A stretch of DNA of 64,000 nt from Romboutsia lituseburensis DSM 797 (GTDB lineage Bacteria; Bacillota; Clostridia; Peptostreptococcales; Peptostreptococcaceae). The stretch covers positions 62,001 to 126,000 of the forward strand of contig NZ_FNGW01000004.1 in the NCBI RefSeq assembly GCF_900103615.1, read 5' to 3'. Under the pieces are notes generated by a model. That model was not told the DNA's origin. It worked only from the letters and a program-made list of their open reading frames with translations, and made no database searches. Positions 62,784 through 64,000 of this stretch are shown here, in pieces (the stretch's first letter is position 1; every line of letters begins with the position of its first letter). Made by a program: the position numbers and the translations under genes.

Positions 62784-62815
62784 TGCCCATTCGTGTATTT
62801 ATTCGCGAATGGGCA
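62784..62815. repeat. 12-bp hairpin between selD and selA
   Basis: TGCCCATTCGTG/CGCGAATGGGCA (one G-U pair), 8-base loop, no T run on the plus strand. It may be a processing or stability element of the selD-selA mRNA. Confidence 0.6.
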
Positions 62816-62850
62816 ATCTAATAAAATAATGATAAGAGAGAGTGATAATT

Positions 62851-64000
62851 GTGAATAAAAAAAGTTTATTTTCAATGCTTCCATCAGTAGATGAAGTGCT
62901 AGGAGCAAGTAAAATTATAGATATATCAAAAGAGTATCCAAGAAGTTTAATTTTAGAGTCAATAAGGGAAGCTATAGATTTAAAAAGAAAAGAGATAGTA
63001 AGATTAAAGGAAGAAGAAGTAAATAAATTTAATTTAAATAATGAAGAAATAGTTGAAAGTGCTTTAAATAGATTAAGAATAAATTATTCGCTGTCATTAA
63101 AAAAAGTAATAAATGCTACAGGAACTGTTGTTCATACAAATTTAGGAAGATCTCTTCTAAGTGAAACTTTTAAAGATGACTTGTGGGAAGCAGCATCGAG
63201 ATATTCTAATTTAGAATATAACTTAGAAAAAGGTGAAAGAGGATCACGATATGATCATTTAACTAATACAATTAAAAGACTTACTAAAGCAGAAGATGTT
63301 TTAGTTGTAAACAATAATGCAGCAGCTGTTTTATTAGTTTTAAGTACCTTAGCAAAAGACAAAGAAGCTATAGTATCGAGAGGCGAATTAGTTGAAGTTG
63401 GTGGATCATTTAGAATACCTAGCATAATGGAATTAAGTGGGGCAAAGTTAGTTGAAGTTGGAGCAACTAATAAAACACATTTGAAAGATTATGAATATGC
63501 AATAAATGAAGATACAAGTGTACTTATGAAAGTACATACAAGCAATTATAGAATTCTTGGATTTACAGAAAGTGTTGAGATAGATAAACTTTCAGAGATA
63601 GGAAAAAAATATAACATACCAGTTATAGAAGATTTAGGTAGCGGGGTATTTATAGATCTATCAAAATATGGATTATCTTATGAACCTACAGTTTTAGATT
63701 CTATAAACAAAGGTGCAGATATAGTGACTTTTAGTGGAGATAAAATGTTAGGTGGACCTCAAGCGGGTATAATAGTAGGAAAAAAAGAATATATAGATAA
63801 AATGAAAAAAAATCAACTTACGAGGGCCTTGAGAGTTGATAAATTGACAATATGCGCATTAGAAGCAACACTTAGAATGTATTTAGATGAAGAAAGAGCA
63901 ATAAAAGAAATACCTACACTAAGAATGTTAACATATAAAATAGAAGAGTTAGAAGAAAAAGCAAAAAAATTATTAAATATGATAGATCAGTTAAAATTAG
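62851..64000 (+). CDS. selA: L-seryl-tRNA(Sec) selenium transferase, cut by window end
   Basis: Starts at GTG 62851 and is still open at 64000 (about 383 residues visible of roughly 460). Motifs: [68 protein letters not shown] and the PLP-lysine block [13 protein letters not shown]. Converts Ser-tRNA(Sec) to Sec-tRNA(Sec) with selenophosphate. It follows selD and, in related genomes, is followed by selB. The ribosome-binding site (GAGAGAGTGAT) is weak. Confidence 0.96.
   Translation, partial: MNKKSLFSMLPSVDEVLGASKIIDISKEYPRSLILESIREAIDLKRKEIVRLKEEEVNKFNLNNEEIVESALNRLRINYSLSLKKVINATGTVVHTNLGRSLLSETFKDDLWEAASRYSNLEYNLEKGERGSRYDHLTNTIKRLTKAEDVLVVNNNAAAVLLVLSTLAKDKEAIVSRGELVEVGGSFRIPSIMELSGAKLVEVGATNKTHLKDYEYAINEDTSVLMKVHTSNYRILGFTESVEIDKLSEIGKKYNIPVIEDLGSGVFIDLSKYGLSYEPTVLDSINKGADIVTFSGDKMLGGPQAGIIVGKKEYIDKMKKNQLTRALRVDKLTICALEATLRMYLDEERAIKEIPTLRMLTYKIEELEEKAKKLLNMIDQLKL

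Noticed and set aside
1-64000. Mobile elements, prophage, CRISPR arrays or toxin-antitoxin pairs
   Set aside because: No transposase, integrase, phage structural gene, regularly spaced repeat or recognisable toxin-antitoxin pair was seen. The 52-59 kb cassette also lacks visible attachment repeats or an integrase.

Overview
The window is a low-GC chromosomal segment from an anaerobic, Gram-positive, probably spore-forming clostridium of the Peptostreptococcaceae type. The supporting evidence is an Rnf complex in the order C-D-G-E-A-B, selenocysteine machinery, T-box and lysine-riboswitch regulation, minC-minD-minE next to mreB-mreC-mreD, frequent TTG/GTG starts, very AT-rich DNA, and a gene order that I recall from Clostridioides difficile (polA-coaE ... 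rnf ... maf-radC-mre-min-rodA ... rng-rplU-prp-rpmA-obg; dacF ... selD-selA). No insertion sequence, prophage, CRISPR array or rRNA gene was seen. The genus cannot be fixed from the sequence alone.

Layout: 1-5.7 kb holds the end of an M18 aminopeptidase, a LysR regulator, a lipoprotein, a 60-residue protein, a metallophosphoesterase and a lysine permease behind an L-box riboswitch. 5.86-11.6 kb has tRNA-Leu(CAA), then polA-coaE-transglycosylase-solute-binding lipoprotein. 11.8-14.9 kb has a small copper-chaperone-like gene, a structured non-coding stretch, a helical protein of unknown function, an endonuclease/exonuclease/phosphatase-fold protein and a SPOR-domain protein. 15.1-20.2 kb is the rnf operon (ferredoxin:NAD+ oxidoreductase ion pump). 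20.5-30.8 kb is a long run for envelope shape and division: maf, radC, mreBCD, PBP2, minCDE, rodA and mgsA. 30.9-39.4 kb carries a flavodiiron protein, a radical-SAM pair, RNase G, L21-Prp-L27 (with an L21 leader), Obg and YhbY. 39.6-47.9 kb carries a CoA-disulfide-reductase-like enzyme, RNase Z, a membrane protein, recX with a 31-codon small ORF behind it, nadD-yqeK-rsfS and leuS behind a T-box. 48.4-52.2 kb groups threonine dehydratase, RidA and the two-subunit serine dehydratase, a coherent amino-acid deamination set.

The most unusual part is 52.4-59.5 kb, a five-gene operon with its own promoter and terminator. It encodes a coiled-coil protein with a GrpE-like end, an Hsp70-like ATPase that lacks the usual C-terminal lid, an alpha-solenoid protein, a helical-repeat/beta-CASP metallo-beta-lactamase nuclease with every catalytic motif present, and a small helical protein. 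I know of no described system with this composition. It looks like a chaperone-controlled RNA- or DNA-cleaving machine; defence, RNA quality control and stress response are all open.

59.5-64 kb has a DacF-type carboxypeptidase, a ComEA-like protein, selD with an in-frame UGA selenocysteine codon followed by a SECIS-like hairpin, and the first part of selA, which runs off the right edge. Start codons were re-chosen from ribosome-binding sites in several genes (polA, mreC, minE, mgsA, the flavodiiron gene, rplU, obg, the GrpE-like gene and others); the reasons are given gene by gene.
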